Source of the DNA: Shewanella mangrovi
GTDB taxonomy: Bacteria; Pseudomonadota; Gammaproteobacteria; Enterobacterales; Shewanellaceae
NCBI RefSeq assembly: GCF_000753795.1
Contig: NZ_JPEO01000010.1
Coordinates: 101,705 to 165,704 of the forward strand
Direction: 5' to 3'
DNA: 64,000 nt
This document shows, piece after piece, positions 46,644-56,570 of the stretch. How positions within the stretch are numbered: position 1 is the first letter of the stretch; every line of letters begins with the position of its first letter. Under the pieces are notes generated by a model. It saw only the letters and a list, made by a program, of their open reading frames with translations, did no database searches and was not told the origin of the DNA. A program made the position numbers and the translations under genes.

Positions 46644-48086
46644 ATGCAACTTGCTAACCCTGAACTACTGCAAACCCAAGCCTATATTGACGGCCAATGG
46701 CGCGATGCCTGCAATGGTGAACGCTTGGATGTGATTAACCCAGCGACCGAACAACCCATCGCAGCCGTTGCCTTTGTTGGCGCCGGCGAAACAGCGCAAG
46801 CAATCGCGGCTGCCGAAAAGGCATTACCGGCGTGGCGCAGTAAAACCGCGAAAGAACGTGCACAACTATTGCGGCGTTGGTATCAGTTGATCATCGACAA
46901 TAGTGACGACTTAGCCTTGCTGATGACCAGTGAAGGCGGCAAGCCGCTTCAGGAAGCAAAAGGGGAGGTGGCTTATGCGGCTTCCTTTATTGAATGGTTC
47001 GCCGAAGAAGCCAAGCGGCTGTATGGGGACGTTATTCCGGGCCATCAAGCGGATAAACGCCTGTTGGTGATTAAACAAGGGATTGGCGTTTGTGCAGCTA
47101 TTACGCCGTGGAATTTTCCCGCTGCCATGATTACCCGTAAAGCTGGGCCTGCGCTGGCGGCAGGTTGCACGATGGTATTAAAACCCGCCGAGCAAACGCC
47201 GTTGACCGCACTTGCGCTGGCTAAGCTTGCCGAACAAGCGGGTATTCCTGCGGGTGTCTTTAACGTATTGCCTGGCCATGCAATTGAGATTGGGCAGGTA
47301 CTCACAGCTAGTCCGGTCGTACGTAAGTTGTCCTTCACGGGCTCTACCGCAGTCGGTATCAAATTGATGCAACAAAGTGCGGCCACGCTGAAAAAGCTAT
47401 CGCTGGAGCTTGGTGGTAATGCGCCATTTATCGTCTTCGACGATGCCGATATCGATGCTGCGGTGGAAGGCGCAATGCTGTCGAAATATCGTAATGCCGG
47501 ACAAACATGTGTTTGTGCCAATCGTCTTTATATTCACGACAGCATCTACGATGAGTTTGCCAGTAAGTTAGCCAGCAAAGTCGCGCAACTGAAAATCGGT
47601 AACGGCGCCGAAGCCGGGGTTGAGGTTGGGCCTTTGATTGATGTTAAGGCTCTGGAAAAAGTGCAAGCGCAGTTGCAGGATGCCACCAGTAAAGGGGCTC
47701 GTGTAATCGTGGGCGGCGCACCGCTGCAAGGCCGCTTTATGCAACCTGCTGTGTTAACCGAAGTTACCGCAGAGATGACGCTGGCGAAGGAAGAAACCTT
47801 TGGGCCAATTGCGCCGCTATTCCGCTTTAAGGATGAACAGGAAGTCATTCAAATGGCCAACGATACTGAGTTTGGCCTCGCATCCTACTTTTATGCGCGG
47901 GATTTATCGCGGGTCTGGCGCGTGGCCGAAGCACTGGAATACGGCATGGTTGGGATTAATACCGGGTTGATATCGAATGAAGTCGCACCGTTTGGCGGTG
48001 TAAAAGAATCTGGACTTGGCCGAGAAGGCTCAAAATACGGCATAGAAGATTATCTCGAAATGAAATATCTCTGCATGTCGATTTAA
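46644..48086 (+). CDS. gabD: NAD(P)-dependent succinate-semialdehyde dehydrogenase
   Basis: 480 aa from MQLANPELLQTQAYIDGQWRDA at 46644 behind AGGAG; a longer frame from 46557 lacks support. Aldehyde dehydrogenase blocks are complete: ITPWNFPAAMITRKAGPALA, FTGSTAVG, LELGGNAPFIVF with the general-base Glu and NAGQTCVCANR with the catalytic Cys. It oxidises succinate semialdehyde to succinate. No gabT lies next to it. A strong terminator follows. Confidence 0.94.
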   Translation: MQLANPELLQTQAYIDGQWRDACNGERLDVINPATEQPIAAVAFVGAGETAQAIAAAEKALPAWRSKTAKERAQLLRRWYQLIIDNSDDLALLMTSEGGKPLQEAKGEVAYAASFIEWFAEEAKRLYGDVIPGHQADKRLLVIKQGIGVCAAITPWNFPAAMITRKAGPALAAGCTMVLKPAEQTPLTALALAKLAEQAGIPAGVFNVLPGHAIEIGQVLTASPVVRKLSFTGSTAVGIKLMQQSAATLKKLSLELGGNAPFIVFDDADIDAAVEGAMLSKYRNAGQTCVCANRLYIHDSIYDEFASKLASKVAQLKIGNGAEAGVEVGPLIDVKALEKVQAQLQDATSKGARVIVGGAPLQGRFMQPAVLTEVTAEMTLAKEETFGPIAPLFRFKDEQEVIQMANDTEFGLASYFYARDLSRVWRVAEALEYGMVGINTGLISNEVAPFGGVKESGLGREGSKYGIEDYLEMKYLCMSI

Positions 48087-48087
48087 T

Positions 48088-48116
48088 AAAAAAACGCGGC
48101 TGTTGCCGCGTTTTTT
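48088..48116. terminator. Terminator after gabD
   Basis: AAAACGCGGC and GCCGCGTTTT pair around TGTT with six T at the end. It also serves the convergent chemoreceptor gene. Confidence 0.9.
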
Positions 48117-48135
48117 ATTGCTGTTGCGGTCGTAA

Positions 48136-49458
48136 TTAAATGTTAAGCGCATCGTCGCCTGACAAAGCTGCAACTGTATTTTCGACTTGTGCGGAGCTGG
48201 CGATAATAGCGCTCATCACGCGAACCACATCCTCTATTTGTTGCTGGCCTTGCTGTGTTGATTCGGCTACCTGTCTCATGTCTTGTGTCGCCATGGCAGT
48301 GAGCCCGCCGTTTTGCTGCACGACTTCGCCAATCTCTTGGGTTGAGGTACTGGTGCGGCCTGCCAATTTACGCACTTCATCGGCAACGACTGCAAAGCCT
48401 CGTCCTTGCTCGCCAGCACGAGCAGCTTCAATTGCCGCATTTAGCGCCAGCAAATTCGTTTGATCGGCAATACCGCTGATGGTGGATACAATGGCTTCGA
48501 TGTTGTGTGACTGAGTATTCAACTTAGTGATCGCTTCTGATGCTTTTTCTACCAGCTGCACACTACTTTGCGAGGTGGCTAACACAGACTGCAGCAGCGC
48601 TAACGCTTGTTGTGCTTCGGCGTTGGTTTCCATTGCTGCCTGTTGGGCCATTTCCGCAGCTTGCTTGGTCGCTTGTGCTCTCTCAACGCGTGCAGTGATA
48701 TCACTGGCAAACTTAATCAGTTTGTATACCTTGCCAGAACTGTCTTTAACAGGGTTATATGAGGCTTCGAGCCAGACCACGTTACCCGCCTTATTACGGC
48801 GCTTAAACAAGCCACTACGAAACTGTCCTGCAGCCAGTTCTTGCCAAAACCTTGGGTTCTGCCGGTAGAACTCGTCGTCACAAAACATGCGGTGGTGCTT
48901 ACCGATAATTTCGTCGCGACGATACCCCATAGTGCGCAGAAAGTTATCATTGGCTTCGATAATGGTGCCTTGTGGATCGAATTCGATGATCGCTTGTGAT
49001 TGACTCAATGCTTGTGAAATAGCGAGTTGGTGTAGCAGTTGTTCTCGCTTAGCCGTAACATCAAAGGCGATTTTCATCACCTGTGTCACCTGTCCATTTT
49101 CAATAATGGGGAAATAGGTGGCTTGCAACCAGAGCCGCTGCCCTGATGACGCGTTCCGTCGTTCAACCACATTACTATAGGCTTGCCCGGCACGGAGTTG
49201 CTGCCACAGTTTTTGGTAATCACCAGAGTTGACATAATCGGGAGAACAAAGCTGCCGATGATGCATCCCCTTCAGCGTATGCCGTTCAATGCCGACAAGA
49301 TCTGCAAACATCTGGCTCGCCTCAATGACAGTGCCATCGAGCGCAAACGTGATGCTAGGAAGGTGATTCTCAATTGATGAGGTGATTGCATGTAAGCGAG
49401 CTAGCTTCGCTTGCTCTAGTTTACAGTTTTCGGTTTGCTGTTTACTTTTCCAGAACAT
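48136..49458 (-). CDS. Soluble PAS-PAS chemoreceptor, BdlA-like
   Basis: 440 aa with no membrane helix. Two PAS domains follow one another (about residues 30-145 and 150-270), each with the HRQLCSPDY or HHRMFCDDE block. The signalling hairpin follows, with [20 protein letters not shown] and [16 protein letters not shown]. There is no HAMP and no C-terminal methylesterase-binding pentapeptide. The domain plan is that of P. aeruginosa BdlA, involved in biofilm dispersal, and of cytoplasmic energy-taxis receptors. A near duplicate lies 230 bases upstream. Confidence 0.92.
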   Translation of the reverse strand: MFWKSKQQTENCKLEQAKLARLHAITSSIENHLPSITFALDGTVIEASQMFADLVGIERHTLKGMHHRQLCSPDYVNSGDYQKLWQQLRAGQAYSNVVERRNASSGQRLWLQATYFPIIENGQVTQVMKIAFDVTAKREQLLHQLAISQALSQSQAIIEFDPQGTIIEANDNFLRTMGYRRDEIIGKHHRMFCDDEFYRQNPRFWQELAAGQFRSGLFKRRNKAGNVVWLEASYNPVKDSSGKVYKLIKFASDITARVERAQATKQAAEMAQQAAMETNAEAQQALALLQSVLATSQSSVQLVEKASEAITKLNTQSHNIEAIVSTISGIADQTNLLALNAAIEAARAGEQGRGFAVVADEVRKLAGRTSTSTQEIGEVVQQNGGLTAMATQDMRQVAESTQQGQQQIEDVVRVMSAIIASSAQVENTVAALSGDDALNI

Positions 49459-49690
49459 TTTAACCCTTTTATCTTCGCCGGTTGGCGCTGATCAACTCAA
49501 ATGTTATTCAATCCCTGAAAAAGACGTTGCCTATGTCAGCATGATGATCTGTGGCATAGGGCTATTATTCTCCAATAGACTCTTACATATATACCCGTGT
49601 TGGCCTTTGGCAACTAGCACAGGTAGTCCTTATTTGGCGGCACATATTAAGCCAAAACATGTACCGCGGCAGCCGAAAAATGAGCGCGAA

Positions 49691-50998
49691 TTATTCATTG
49701 CGTTGCAGTGCTTCTATGGTTTCAGACACGTTTTGAGAACTGCTCAGAATATCACTCATGACGCTACTCACCGCTTCAACATGTTCTCTGCCTTTAGTGG
49801 TGGCATCGGCTACCGATGAAATCTCCTTGGTGGCATGTTCGGTCAAGGCGCCATTTTTCTTAACCACAGCGTTGATCTCTTTGGTCGATTCGCTGGTGCG
49901 TGCTGCCAATTGCCGCACTTCATCTGCAACGACCGCAAAGCCGCGACCTTGTTCGCCCGCCCGCGCGGCTTCGATAGCAGCATTGAGTGCCAGTAGGTTG
50001 GTTTGATCGGCAATGGCGCTAATGGTCGACACAATCGCTTCGATATTGCGAGACTGCTCGTTGAGTTCTGATATCGCCGACGAGGCACGTTGTACCTGCT
50101 GATAATTCATATTGGAGTTATCACGAACGTTGGCCAGCAAAGAGGTTGCCTGCTGCAGTTTATCTGTGGTCTCAATGGCGGATTCGCGCGCTACGTTGGC
50201 GGCGGCTTTGGTCGCATCGGCACGCAATACCCTCTCGGTTGTATCGCTGGCAAACTTAATCACTTTATAGACTTTGCCTGATGGGTCTTTAATTGGGTTG
50301 TAAGACGCTTCTAACCAGACCGGATCGCCATGTTTGCTATAACGTTTAAACAGTCCGGTTTTGTATTCGCCTGCGGCTAATTCCTTCCAGAAATTAGGAT
50401 GTTTACTGTAAAACTTGTCATCACAAAACATGCGGTGATGTTTATTCTTGATTTCATTGAGGGTGTAGCCCATCACATCAAGAAAATTTTTATTGGCATC
50501 AATAATATTGCCTTGAGGGTCAAACTCAATGCTGGCACGTGATAGCTCCAGCGCGTCAGATAGTGCGACTTTGTCCAGTAGTTCTTCATGCTCGACGGTG
50601 ATGTCTGTTGCCAGCTTCATCACCTTGGTGACTTGACCGTCCCGCATCACCGGAAAGTAGGTCGCTTGTAACCAGACGGCATGGCCGTCAGCATGTTTTC
50701 GTTTCACTGGCCCGGAAAAGGATTTACCACTACGAAGTTTATTCCACAGCTCTTTGTAAGCGCTAGAGTTTGCGGTTTCAGGAAAACATAGCTCGCGGTG
50801 TTGCATGCCAAGCATGCGCTGACGGTCATAACCGACAGTGTTGGCAAATAGCTCACTGACCTCAGTAATTTTGCCGTCCGTGGTAAAAGATATCGACGCG
50901 ATACTCTTGTGAATTGAGTCGCATACAGACTGCAGCTCCGCTAACTCTTCCTGAAGTTGCTGTCGTTGTTGGTGATTCGATTTTTTGCCCCAGAACAT
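49691..50998 (-). CDS. Soluble PAS-PAS chemoreceptor, BdlA-like (second copy)
   Basis: 435 aa with the same layout as its neighbour at 48136-49458: two PAS domains (HRELCFPET and [11 protein letters not shown] blocks) and a short signalling domain with [20 protein letters not shown]. The two start alike (MFWGKKSN against MFWKSKQQ) and share the [16 protein letters not shown] and [20 protein letters not shown] runs, so they arose by tandem duplication. PAS domains may bind haem or FAD; the ligand cannot be told here. The 232 bases between the copies probably hold a promoter for the downstream copy. Confidence 0.92.
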   Translation of the reverse strand: MFWGKKSNHQQRQQLQEELAELQSVCDSIHKSIASISFTTDGKITEVSELFANTVGYDRQRMLGMQHRELCFPETANSSAYKELWNKLRSGKSFSGPVKRKHADGHAVWLQATYFPVMRDGQVTKVMKLATDITVEHEELLDKVALSDALELSRASIEFDPQGNIIDANKNFLDVMGYTLNEIKNKHHRMFCDDKFYSKHPNFWKELAAGEYKTGLFKRYSKHGDPVWLEASYNPIKDPSGKVYKVIKFASDTTERVLRADATKAAANVARESAIETTDKLQQATSLLANVRDNSNMNYQQVQRASSAISELNEQSRNIEAIVSTISAIADQTNLLALNAAIEAARAGEQGRGFAVVADEVRQLAARTSESTKEINAVVKKNGALTEHATKEISSVADATTKGREHVEAVSSVMSDILSSSQNVSETIEALQRNE

Positions 50999-51133
50999 AG
51001 ATTTTCCTACCGTAGCAATGAAACGTGAACGGATGAGCTTGCGAGTTAAATATCGGCCGCTTGAGTGCTGACATTAGCGCTACACACGAGATGTAAGAAT
51101 AGAATTGAATAGGAGGTTTTGCTTGTTTGGGCA

Positions 51134-51161
51134 TAAAAAAAGCCTTCTTACGAAGGCTTTT
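51134..51161. terminator. Terminator between pepD and the chemoreceptor genes
   Basis: AAAGCCTTC and GAAGGCTTT pair around TTAC, with a long A-run on the left that gives the T-run for the minus-strand pepD. Confidence 0.88.
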
Positions 51162-51178
51162 GTTTTCAATGCTGTTTT

Positions 51179-52639
51179 TTAAGCTTTGGTAGGGATTCGC
51201 GCTAATACAGCGAGCAGCAATTGCCAATATTGGCCAACCGTGGTGATATTCACTTTTTCGTCTGGGCTGTGTGGATAACGAATGGTGGGGCCAATCGATA
51301 CCATATCCATGGTTGGGTACGGTTCTTTAAATAGGCCACACTCCAGTCCCGCGTGAATTACCATAATGACGGGCTCTTTATGGTAGATATCCTGATAAGT
51401 GTTGCGCACAATCGCCATGACTTCAGATTCGTTATCAGGTTTCCAGCCTGGATAAGCACCACTAAATGCCACTTGAGCGCCCGCTAATTTGCCTAAGGCG
51501 GCCAGTTGGCTGCACACGTTATCGCGCCCAGAGTCGATCAAAGAACGGATTAAGCACAGTGCAACGACTTTATCGGCTTCGGTGGTAATCACACCGAGGT
51601 TTAGCGACGTTTCAGTCACGCCTTCTACTTCGTCGCTCATGCGAATTACGCCATTCGGGCAGGCATGCAGCAGTGACAGTAATTGCGCTTGGGTAGCAGC
51701 ACTAAATTGCTCAGCAGGTAATTCAACTGGGCTAATTGATACTTTTACGTCGGCATCTGCAATCGCCAACTCTGTGCGCAATAAGGCTTGAAATTCACTC
51801 ACAGCACTTGCTAGCGCATCAACCTGGGCTGCTGGCACAGTAATGGTGGCAAAGGCTTCACGTGGAATGGCATTACGCAGAGAACCACCCGTGAAATCGG
51901 TTAACGTGAGTCCCAACTCGTCAGCGTTATCAAATAGGAAACGCGCGAGAATTTTATTGGCGTTGCCACGACCTAAATGGATGTTAACGCCAGAGTGACC
52001 GCCCTTAAGGCCAGACACAGTTAAGCGGAAGGCTTTATCAGCATTATCGCTGGCAATCTTGGTCAATGGCAGGGTAAAGCTGGCGTCGACGCCACCTGCG
52101 CAACCCATATAGATTTCGCCTTCTTGCTCTGAATCTGTGTTGATCAGAATGTCGCCGGTTAACACGCCCGCTTGCAGACCAAATGCACCGGTCATTCCCG
52201 CTTCTTCATCGATAGTTAGCAGCACTTCGAGCGGACCGTGGGCAATGTCGGTGCTTTCCAAAATCGCCAACGCAGATGCCATACCTATGCCATTGTCAGC
52301 ACCCAGGGTGGTGCCATTGGCTTTTACCCAGTCACCATCTACCCAAGCTTCAATTGGATCTTTGGTAAAGTCATGTACTTTATCGGCATTTGCCTGCGGC
52401 ACCATATCCATATGCGCTTGAATAACCACGCCTTTGCGGTCTTCCATGCCAGCAGTGGCTGGTTTACGGATGATAAGGTTGCCAGTGGCATCTTCAATGA
52501 CCAGCAGATCACGTGCTTTGGCCCACTGTTGAATGAACTGACTCAACGCCGCTTCATGTTTAGACGGTCTTGGGATTGCACAAATCTTTTCAAACCATTG
52601 CCACAAAGGCTGGGGGGCTAATTGGCTGAGTTGAGACAC
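51179..52639 (-). CDS. pepD: Aminoacyl-histidine dipeptidase (peptidase D)
   Basis: 486 aa from a GTG at 52639, the same point where E. coli PepD (485 aa) starts: VSQLSQLAPQPLWQWFEKIC. AGGAG lies six to seven bases upstream. A frame from 52693 would add 18 residues with no family match. Metal-site blocks of the M20 family are present: VIQAHMDMVPQ, GTTLGADNGIG, TIDEEAGMTGAFGL and IHAGLECGLF. It cleaves dipeptides such as carnosine in the cytoplasm. A terminator follows. Confidence 0.95.
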   Translation of the reverse strand: MSQLSQLAPQPLWQWFEKICAIPRPSKHEAALSQFIQQWAKARDLLVIEDATGNLIIRKPATAGMEDRKGVVIQAHMDMVPQANADKVHDFTKDPIEAWVDGDWVKANGTTLGADNGIGMASALAILESTDIAHGPLEVLLTIDEEAGMTGAFGLQAGVLTGDILINTDSEQEGEIYMGCAGGVDASFTLPLTKIASDNADKAFRLTVSGLKGGHSGVNIHLGRGNANKILARFLFDNADELGLTLTDFTGGSLRNAIPREAFATITVPAAQVDALASAVSEFQALLRTELAIADADVKVSISPVELPAEQFSAATQAQLLSLLHACPNGVIRMSDEVEGVTETSLNLGVITTEADKVVALCLIRSLIDSGRDNVCSQLAALGKLAGAQVAFSGAYPGWKPDNESEVMAIVRNTYQDIYHKEPVIMVIHAGLECGLFKEPYPTMDMVSIGPTIRYPHSPDEKVNITTVGQYWQLLLAVLARIPTKA

Positions 52640-52857
52640 ATCAGACTCCTGATAATGAAATTGAACACAGGTTGATGACGCACGCGTCATCATGAATATG
52701 CAGCGAGTTTAACATAAGCAGCAGTTGATAGTGGTTATCAGTTAAGATCTAGCTCACTGTTTGGCAGCAAAACTTTCCAGCGGGATGGGCATAGTAATCA
52801 TCAACTGAAATGCCAATAATAGGTTGCCTCATTTTTAGCGCATAACCGGAGCCTGCT

Positions 52858-54384
52858 GTGCCGCAATTTATTTCTGTTTCCAGTGACGAACTCTTCGCAT
52901 CCAGCAATGACTGGGATGCGCTTATCATTATCAGTCCAGATCCTTTAGCGGTTCCTTTCGCGGCTATTCGTCAAGCATTGCAGCAACAGGCGGCCATCGA
53001 TAAACGTATTGGTCAGCAATTGGTGTTGTCCGTGTGCGATAGTGCGCCGGGGAATCGCTTGCTCAGTGCCGTCGTACAGATAGATGCAGAATATGGTGAT
53101 GTCAGTGTTTATGCCGAGGTGGCACAACAGGCAATCGCCCAAGCACAGGCGAGTGGCGCCAAACGGCCATTATTATGGGTTGCGGCTAATCCTTTACCGC
53201 AATTTGCCATGGCGCTATCGGTCGCCGCGCTTGGCTGTGCGCAGCAGCTTTGGTTGCCATTAGAAGCGCGAGAGGCTGGGCATCAAGTCGGCATCAGTTG
53301 CATCGGCTTAGTCGATGTGCCGGATAACATTGCCGTGCAACTCACGGCGATTGAAGCCGGAAGAATATTAGCACGCGATTTATGTGCCACCGAGCCTGAG
53401 CGGATGGCGCCTTATGCGTTTGTGGATTACTGCATGAAGTCACTCGTGGAGAGTGATGTAGATGTCTCCGTCCTTGATGATCTCGATACTCTGTTGGCCG
53501 ACTATCCGTTGTTGTGCGCCGTTGGTCGAGCATCATTGCAGGTTGAACGTCATCAACCTCGGGTGTTACAACTCGAATACCTGCCGGAAGACGAAGTCAA
53601 GCATACGTTGTTGTTGGCTGGAAAGGGAGTGATATTCGATACTGGCGGTGCCAGCCTTAAAGTGGGCGGCGGCATGTCGGGGATGAGTCGCGATAAAGGT
53701 GGCGCGGCGGCGATTGCTGGACTGATGAAAACCATTGGGTTGCTTAAACCTCAAGGTGTACGCGTTGTTGCGCAGCTTGGTTTAGTCCGCAATAGTATCG
53801 GCAGCGATGCTTTTGTACCCGATGAAATCATTACCTCACACGCTGGAACACGTGTGCGTATTGGCAATACCGACGCCGAAGGGCGCTTAGTGCTAGCAGA
53901 TCTGTTATCGCATTTACGCATCTTGGCTAGTGACGCGGTTAATCCACAGTTATTTTCGGTGGCGACCTTAACCAGTCACGCCGCGCGTGCCTTTGGCCGA
54001 CATTTTGCGACTGTGCCTAATAGTGTGGCGCTAGCTAATTTGGCCCCAAGCTTCTCTCATCAGGCGAACTTGCAGGGCGAGGCGGCGACAGTCTCGGCAT
54101 TGTCTCAAGAAGATTTCTCCATCATCACCGATACTACTTTGGCCGCCGATGTGCTCTCGAGTATGCATTTAGGCTCGTCGATGGTGACACGTGGTCATCA
54201 GCTTGCTGCGGCTTTTATTGTCAGTGCTTCTGGTCTTAATCGTCATGGTGCACAGTCGCCAACGCCACTGCCATTTATGCACCTTGATATAGCGGGGGCG
54301 GCTATCGAAGGGGATCCGCGTTATGGCAAACCCAATGCGATACCTTTGGTAACATTTTGGCATTACTTACAACAGTTGATCTAA
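52858..54384 (+). CDS. Leucyl aminopeptidase, M17 family
   Basis: 508 aa starting at GTG behind CCGGAGC. The metal-binding C-terminal domain has GKGVIFDTGGASLK with the catalytic Lys and Asp and NTDAEGRLVLADLL, the M17 signature. The N-terminal domain is divergent, so this is closer to the PepB-like or generic M17 branch than to PepA proper. It is divergent from pepD with about 220 bases between. It releases N-terminal amino acids from peptides in the cytoplasm. Confidence 0.9.
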   Translation: MPQFISVSSDELFASSNDWDALIIISPDPLAVPFAAIRQALQQQAAIDKRIGQQLVLSVCDSAPGNRLLSAVVQIDAEYGDVSVYAEVAQQAIAQAQASGAKRPLLWVAANPLPQFAMALSVAALGCAQQLWLPLEAREAGHQVGISCIGLVDVPDNIAVQLTAIEAGRILARDLCATEPERMAPYAFVDYCMKSLVESDVDVSVLDDLDTLLADYPLLCAVGRASLQVERHQPRVLQLEYLPEDEVKHTLLLAGKGVIFDTGGASLKVGGGMSGMSRDKGGAAAIAGLMKTIGLLKPQGVRVVAQLGLVRNSIGSDAFVPDEIITSHAGTRVRIGNTDAEGRLVLADLLSHLRILASDAVNPQLFSVATLTSHAARAFGRHFATVPNSVALANLAPSFSHQANLQGEAATVSALSQEDFSIITDTTLAADVLSSMHLGSSMVTRGHQLAAAFIVSASGLNRHGAQSPTPLPFMHLDIAGAAIEGDPRYGKPNAIPLVTFWHYLQQLI

Positions 54385-54485
54385 AAAAGACAAACGCAAA
54401 AATCGCTAAATCTTCGAGTGGGTTGTTTTCAACTTATTGAATATATAGATTTTTTAAAAAACACTTAGAAATTCTATTGTCATCG

Positions 54486-54506
54486 TTTTGTAACTTTATT
54501 ACAAAA
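54486..54506. repeat. Inverted repeat TTTTGTAA-N5-TTACAAAA
   Basis: A perfect 8-base palindrome around CTTTA in an AT-rich stretch 35 bases upstream of the promoter at 54540. It lacks the GC content of a terminator and looks more like a protein-binding site; no regulator is suggested. Confidence 0.4.
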
Positions 54507-54539
54507 GAGCTCCATAATTAAAAAAATATGCATTTTATC

Positions 54540-54567
54540 TTGTAATAATATTTCATCTGTGTATTAT
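54540..54567 (+). promoter_or_regulatory. Sigma-70 promoter for a non-coding RNA or leader
   Basis: TTGTAA (54540-54545) and TATTAT (54562-54567) are separated by 16 bases, with TGTG just before the -10. Transcription would start at about 54573-54575. Confidence 0.5.
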
Positions 54568-54572
54568 TAGTA

Positions 54573-54924
54573 CCAACGGTGACGCCAAGACATGAGGTCG
54601 ACGGATGTTCCCGAAGGTGATGTTACCCATGAGAGTCCCCAACCTCTAAGTTTCATCGGAATCCTATCGCTGTAGTGACTTTGGTCGGTCAGTTACAGTC
54701 GGAATTCAGCCTCGGTTGCAGAGTCTCTCTACTTGATGTTTGTTGTTGATTTCACTCCGGATCACAGCTTTCACCCGTAACTGCTTTTTTAAGTGGTTGC
54801 TTTAGAACCGATTTTCGATGGACACCAACCCATCAGGATCTGTTTGTGCAAATGGTTATTTTTACCCATCTTATGGGCGTTTTGTTACATCTCTTCACCT
54901 GCTCTGTTGAGCAGGTTTTTTTTT
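54573..54924 (+). ncRNA. Candidate structured RNA or terminated leader upstream of the purine permease
   Basis: About 350 bases of balanced base content inside an AT-rich gap, with no open frame worth calling, a promoter at the left end and a strong terminator at the right. Hairpins visible by eye: CTGTAGTGAC with GTCAGTTACAG, GGTT with AACC near 54800, CCCAT-CTT-ATGGG at 54865-54877 with T-run, and the terminal ACCTGCTC-TGTT-GAGCAGGT. A near-direct repeat GATGTTCCC / GATGTTACCC lies near 54606-54633. I do not recognise a riboswitch class or known sRNA; TPP, FMN, cobalamin, lysine, purine, glycine, guanidine and c-di-GMP core words were not found. Confidence 0.5.
54897..54924 (+). terminator. 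Strong intrinsic terminator in front of the permease gene
   Basis: ACCTGCTC and GAGCAGGT pair around TGTT and are followed by nine T. It ends the RNA unit 190 bases before the permease start. Confidence 0.92.
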
Positions 54925-55113
54925 GCCTGTTCGTCAGTGCTTGCTATCACCAGCAAGTCAGTGTAATTGCGTGATCCTTGTCCGGCACTCTACGAATATT
55001 GCTGGAATAAGATAAAGGAACGCATTTATAATCTGCCGCTACCGTGCGGTTATGTTAAATAACTGTTACATAAAGAAGAACCCTACAAATCACTGTTCAA
55101 GGAACCCGGTTCC

Positions 55114-56403
55114 ATGCTGGAAAAACTGTTTAAGCTCAAAGAGCACCAAACGACCCTAAAGCAGGAAGTGTTGGCTGGTTTCACCACCTTCCTCACCATG
55201 GCGTACATCATTTTCGTCAACCCCGAGATTTTGGCTAAAGCTGGAATGGATCATGGAGCGGTATTCGTCGCTACCTGTCTGGCCGCCGCGGTTGGCTGTC
55301 TGGTCATGGGTCTTTTAGCCAACTATCCGATTGCGTTGGCTCCAGGGATGGGTTTAAACGCCTTCTTCACTTTTAGTGTGGTAGGTGACATGGGATATAG
55401 CTGGGAAACTGCCTTAGGGGCGGTATTCCTGTCAGGTTGTTGCTTCCTGATCCTGTCACTCGTGCGTATTCGTGAGTGGATCGTTAATTCGATTCCAATG
55501 TCATTGCGTATGGGGATTGCGGCAGGTATCGGTCTGTTTTTGGCGCTGATTGGCCTGCGTAGTGCAGGTATTGTCGTTGATAACCCTGCCACACTGGTTG
55601 GTATGGGCGATCTAAAAGCGTTTCCGGTTGCCATGTCGGCGCTGGGCTTTTTCCTGATTATCGCCTTCGTTAACCGTGGTTATAAAGCAGCGGTTATCCT
55701 TAGTATTCTGACCATTACCTTGCTGGGCTTGCTGTTTGGTGATGTTGAGTACCACGGTATTGTGTCTGCACCGCCATCACTAGCACCAACCTTCATGAAA
55801 ATGGATCTGAGTGGTGTGATGGATATCAGCATGATCTCTATCGTATTCGCGTTCCTGTTTGTTGACCTGTTTGATACCTCTGGCACGTTAGTGGCGGTTG
55901 CACACCGTGCCGGTTTGCTTAAGAGCGATGGTAGCTTACCGCGTCTAAAACGTGCATTGACGGCTGACTCTCTGGCGACAATGGCGGGTGCGGCATTAGG
56001 TACTTCAACCACGACTAGCTACATTGAAAGCACCGCTGGTGTGAGCGCTGGTGGCCGTACTGGGTTAACCGCGGTTGTGGTTGGTCTGCTGTTTATCGCG
56101 GCCTTGTTTATCTCGCCATTGGCGGGCATGGTGCCAGGTTATGCGACAGCGGGTACCTTGTTCTACGTTGCTATTCTGATGATGTCGAGCTTGTTGCACG
56201 TAGAATGGGACGATCTGACTGAAGCAGCACCTATGGTGGTGGCCGCCTTGGTGATGCCATTTACTTACTCAATTGCCAATGGTATTGCACTGGGCTTTAT
56301 CTCATACGCTGTAATTAAGCTGCTGTGTGGTCGTTTCAAAGATCTTAACGTCGGCATTATCGTGCTGGCGATTTTGTTCCTCGGCAAAGTATTGTTTATG
56401 TAA
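55114..56403 (+). CDS. NCS2-family purine permease (adenine/hypoxanthine type)
   Basis: 429 aa with about twelve to fourteen membrane helices. It matches the AzgA/AdeP/GhxP branch: GFTTFLTMAYIIFVNPEIL near the N-terminus, LAPGMGLNAFFTF, FLFVDLFDTSGTLVAVA and GTSTTTSYIESTAGVSAGGRTGL. The exact purine cannot be told; adenine, guanine or hypoxanthine are possible. A TATAAT lies at 55027-55032. Upstream is a terminated RNA unit. A terminator follows. Confidence 0.92.
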   Translation: MLEKLFKLKEHQTTLKQEVLAGFTTFLTMAYIIFVNPEILAKAGMDHGAVFVATCLAAAVGCLVMGLLANYPIALAPGMGLNAFFTFSVVGDMGYSWETALGAVFLSGCCFLILSLVRIREWIVNSIPMSLRMGIAAGIGLFLALIGLRSAGIVVDNPATLVGMGDLKAFPVAMSALGFFLIIAFVNRGYKAAVILSILTITLLGLLFGDVEYHGIVSAPPSLAPTFMKMDLSGVMDISMISIVFAFLFVDLFDTSGTLVAVAHRAGLLKSDGSLPRLKRALTADSLATMAGAALGTSTTTSYIESTAGVSAGGRTGLTAVVVGLLFIAALFISPLAGMVPGYATAGTLFYVAILMMSSLLHVEWDDLTEAAPMVVAALVMPFTYSIANGIALGFISYAVIKLLCGRFKDLNVGIIVLAILFLGKVLFM

Positions 56404-56420
56404 CAAATTTGCTGTTTAAG

Positions 56421-56450
56421 AAAGGTCATCCTTAGTGATGGCCTTTTTTT
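56421..56450 (+). terminator. Terminator after the permease gene
   Basis: AAAGGTCATC and GATGGCCTTT pair with one wobble around CTTAGT and run into seven T. Confidence 0.85.
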
Positions 56451-56570
56451 ATGGAAGATTTTTAAAAAAATCACAGAAAAGATTAGTTCACAGCTAATGA
56501 CGCTAGGAATTCGTGCGGCGATTCGGTATAAGTTAATCCCTCTTCCTTTGATTTTCTGCGTTTGATGTAG

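Noticed and set aside
49382..49819. 145-codon frame on the plus strand across the gap between the two PAS chemoreceptors
   Set aside because: It overlaps the ends of both minus-strand genes and its sequence is the shadow of their coding frames.
54573..54924. Known riboswitch upstream of the NCS2 permease
   Set aside because: I looked for core words of the purine, TPP, FMN, lysine, glycine, guanidine, cobalamin and c-di-GMP classes and found none that fit.
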